DNA of 15,478 nt, from positions 1 through 15,478 of the forward strand of contig DAOVAN010000022.1 in NCBI GenBank assembly GCA_030671005.1. Reading direction: 5' to 3'. A model generated the notes under the pieces. That model saw only the letters and a list, made by a program, of their open reading frames with translations, was not told where the DNA came from and did not search any database. Within the stretch, counting starts at the first letter, position 1. Every line of letters begins with the position of its first letter. This document shows, in pieces, positions 14,048-15,478 of the stretch. Origin of the DNA: Caldifarciminota bacterium. GTDB lineage: Bacteria; Hydrothermota; Tepidihabitantia; SM23-42. A program made the position numbers and the translations under genes.

Positions 14048-14060
14048 TGATTGCCAATCA
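14048..14060. promoter_or_regulatory. Short palindrome upstream of the adenosine-specific kinase gene
   Basis: TGATTG-C-CAATCA is a perfect 6-bp inverted repeat around a single C, ending 28 bp before ATG 14089. It could be an operator half-site pair, but no promoter is clear nearby and short palindromes occur by chance. Confidence 0.2.
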
Positions 14061-14088
14061 AACATAACCACTGCGGTGAGGAGGTTTT

Positions 14089-14571
14089 ATGAATATAAAC
14101 AGAATAAAGATCGAAGTACCCGAAGGCGTAAACCTAATATGCGGGCACACGCATTTCATTAAGACCGCCGAGGATCTTTACGAAGCCCTGGTGAATTCCT
14201 CGGCACAAATAAGATTCGGCATCGCCTTCTGCGAGGCATCCCAGGACTGCTTGGTGCGCTCTGAGGGCAACGACCCAGAATTGACTAAGCTGGCCGAAGA
14301 CCACGCACTGGAAGTAGGGGCCGGACATTTCTTCATAATTTTCATCAAGCATGCCTACCCAATCAATGTCCTGGGTGCGATCAAATCGTGTCCAGAAGTA
14401 GTCAACATATTCTGTGCAACAGCCAACCCGGTTGAAATTCTCTGCGTTGAAGACGAACAAGGAAGAGGCGTGGTCGGCGTCATTGATGGATTCTCACCCA
14501 AGGGTATTGAAGACGAAGCGGCACGCAAAGAGCGACACGATTTCTTGAGAAAGATTGGCTACAAGCTATGA
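14089..14571 (+). CDS. Adenosine-specific kinase family protein (PF04008 / COG1839)
   Basis: 160 residues, full length for the family. Conserved blocks are GHTHFIKTAEDLYEALV, IRFGIAFCEASQDCLVR and the following EGND, GAGHFFIIF, YPINVLGAIKSCPEV, IFCATANPVEI and QGRGVVGVIDGFSPKGIE, ending in FLRKIGYKL. The family is annotated as adenosine-specific kinase on the basis of an archaeal member; its physiological role in bacteria is unclear, and purine salvage is the obvious guess. Most known members are from archaea and thermophilic or anaerobic bacteria. The start is fixed by GAGGAGG (14078-14084). It is probably co-transcribed with era. Family identity is strong; the biochemical activity is carried over by name. 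Confidence 0.88.
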   Translation: MNINRIKIEVPEGVNLICGHTHFIKTAEDLYEALVNSSAQIRFGIAFCEASQDCLVRSEGNDPELTKLAEDHALEVGAGHFFIIFIKHAYPINVLGAIKSCPEVVNIFCATANPVEILCVEDEQGRGVVGVIDGFSPKGIEDEAARKERHDFLRKIGYKL

Positions 14572-14598
14572 CTGTAGAAAGTCACTCGTAGCTCAGCG

Positions 14599-14624
14599 TA
14601 GAATCGATTATATGTGGGATTCTA
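14599..14624. terminator. Weak hairpin in the convergent gap
   Basis: TAGAATC (14599-14605) and GATTCTA (14618-14624) form a 7-bp stem with a 12-nt loop, followed by ATATAAAG rather than a U run. It lies between the convergent kinase and S9 peptidase genes and could contribute to termination, but the evidence is weak. Confidence 0.25.
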
Positions 14625-14694
14625 ATATAAAGTAATACCGGCGCTTGTAGTATCGCCTCTGTATATTCTTGACACAAGTTCTTCTGATAATCTC

Positions 14695-15478
14695 TCACTT
14701 CTTTGAGTCGTCATGTGTCTCCAGGCCAGACACTCCCAGAATATTGAGCATAAACGCATACTCAAAAGCCAAATCCCTCAAGTAGTCATACCTTCCTGAT
14801 GCTCCTTCGTGGCCGGCACCCATGTTGGTCTTTAGTAGTAAAAGATTATCGTCGGTCTTTAGAGCCCTCAGCTTCGCAGTCCATTTTGCGGGTTCCCAGT
14901 AGCCCACGCGCGGGTCATTGATGCTCGCGGTGATGAGCATATTCGGATATTCTTGCGCTACGACATTGTCATACGGCGAGTAGGATTTCATATAGTAATA
15001 GAATTTTTCCTCAAAGGGACTCCCCAATTCACTATGTTCAACAGCGGTTAAAGGAATTGAGAGGTCGAGGAGCGTATTGACAACATCGACAAAAGGAACA
15101 TCGGCCACGACTCCCTCAAAGAGATCAGACCTCATATTGGTCACCGCACCCACGAGCAACCCGCCCGCACTTCCCCCCGAAATCACCAAACGATGAGGGG
15201 ATGTGTATTTTTCTTTAAGCAAGTATTCAATACACACAATGAAATCATTGAATGTATGCCTTTTATTGAGAAATTGAGCCTGTTCATGCCAGTGTCTACC
15301 CATCTCGCTGCCACCACGCACATGGGCGATGGCGTAGATGAAACCTCGATCTAAGAGACTGAGACGATTTGATGAGAAATAAGGCTCATAACTCCAACCG
15401 TACGCCCCATAACCCATCAATACGAGAGGATCATTGCCGTCTCTTGCGATGTCTTTTCGATACACAAGAGAAATCGGG
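14695..15478 (-). CDS. ptrB: Oligopeptidase B-like S9 serine peptidase, C-terminal catalytic half (5' partial)
   Basis: The frame is open to the window edge; about 261 C-terminal residues are visible and the beta-propeller half is missing. The alpha/beta-hydrolase fold is clear: GYGAYGWS, LSLLDRGFIYAIAHVRGGSEMG and HTFNDFIVCIEYLL. The serine nucleophile is in GGSAGG (Ser codon 15169-15171), with the aspartate in NDPRVGYWEPAKW (14914-14916) and the histidine in GAGHEGASGRY (14809-14811). YMKSYSPYDNV and the NDPR..YWEPAKW stretch resemble oligopeptidase B more than prolyl oligopeptidase. Such enzymes cleave short peptides, usually in the cytosol. Specificity (after Arg/Lys) cannot be checked without the N-terminal half. 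The apparent GTG at 15465 is an internal valine, not a start. Confidence 0.88.
   Translation of the reverse strand, partial: PISLVYRKDIARDGNDPLVLMGYGAYGWSYEPYFSSNRLSLLDRGFIYAIAHVRGGSEMGRHWHEQAQFLNKRHTFNDFIVCIEYLLKEKYTSPHRLVISGGSAGGLLVGAVTNMRSDLFEGVVADVPFVDVVNTLLDLSIPLTAVEHSELGSPFEEKFYYYMKSYSPYDNVVAQEYPNMLITASINDPRVGYWEPAKWTAKLRALKTDDNLLLLKTNMGAGHEGASGRYDYLRDLAFEYAFMLNILGVSGLETHDDSKK

Noticed and set aside
15463..15465. GTG as start of the S9 peptidase
   Set aside because: Codons continue open upstream to the window edge and read PISLVYRKD, the expected interior of the family, so the gene is truncated by the window rather than short.
1..15478. A defence island, prophage, secretion cluster or biosynthetic gene cluster
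   Set aside because: Every sizeable gene is accounted for by housekeeping, peptidase, envelope or unknown single-gene functions; no cluster of co-oriented unknown enzymes is present.

Overview
The window comes from an uncultured Gram-negative-type bacterium. Several traits point to the FCB group, most like candidate phylum WOR-3 (Stahlbacteria) or a relative. An M1 metallopeptidase carries a C-terminal Por/type IX-style sorting domain. A large CBM9-DUF5916 outer-membrane barrel protein ends in Phe. An archaeal/thermophile-type adenosine-specific kinase is also present, and intergenic spacers hold degenerate AT-rich interspersed repeats. The lineage is inferred from gene content, since no rRNA is present.

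Layout. (1) 1-1962, plus strand: the 3' part of a DUF1028 (Ntn-hydrolase-like) gene with C-terminal TPRs, then a nucleotide pyrophosphatase/alkaline-phosphatase superfamily enzyme. (2) 2115-6504: a divergent pair of secreted proteins, the M1 peptidase (minus) and the DUF5916 protein (plus), with back-to-back promoters in the 310-bp gap. (3) 6505-7070: a 566-bp non-coding stretch of fossil repeats. It includes a 99-bp element with terminal inverted repeats that appears inserted into one copy of a repeat whose uninterrupted partner lies 170 bp downstream. (4) 7071-7898: a putative lipoprotein of unknown function behind a near-consensus promoter, ending at a bidirectional terminator shared with ffh. 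(5) 7947-11669, minus strand: a compact run tatA, tRNA-Ser(GGA), two consecutive kinase-less PASTA membrane proteins, rpe and ffh, with 4-16 nt overlaps between the last four genes and a consensus promoter before tatA. (6) 11855-14571, plus strand: a polytopic membrane protein with a histone-H1-like Lys/Arg tail, a strong hairpin, era, and the adenosine-specific kinase. (7) 14695-15478, minus strand: the C-terminal catalytic half of an oligopeptidase B-like S9 peptidase.

How the genes fit together. The minus-strand run combines protein export (TatA, the SRP GTPase Ffh), envelope/peptidoglycan sensing (PASTA) and central metabolism (Rpe), plus a tRNA. Era serves ribosome assembly. The M1 and S9 peptidases and the DUF1028 protein fit a peptide-degrading heterotroph. 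I found no CRISPR array, phage, intact transposase or classical defence system. The most distinctive items are the nested repeat element at 6664-6810, the tandem kinase-less PASTA pair next to rpe, the tRNA embedded in a protein operon, and a shared promoter architecture (TTGACA-N16-TATAAT-like) seen four times.
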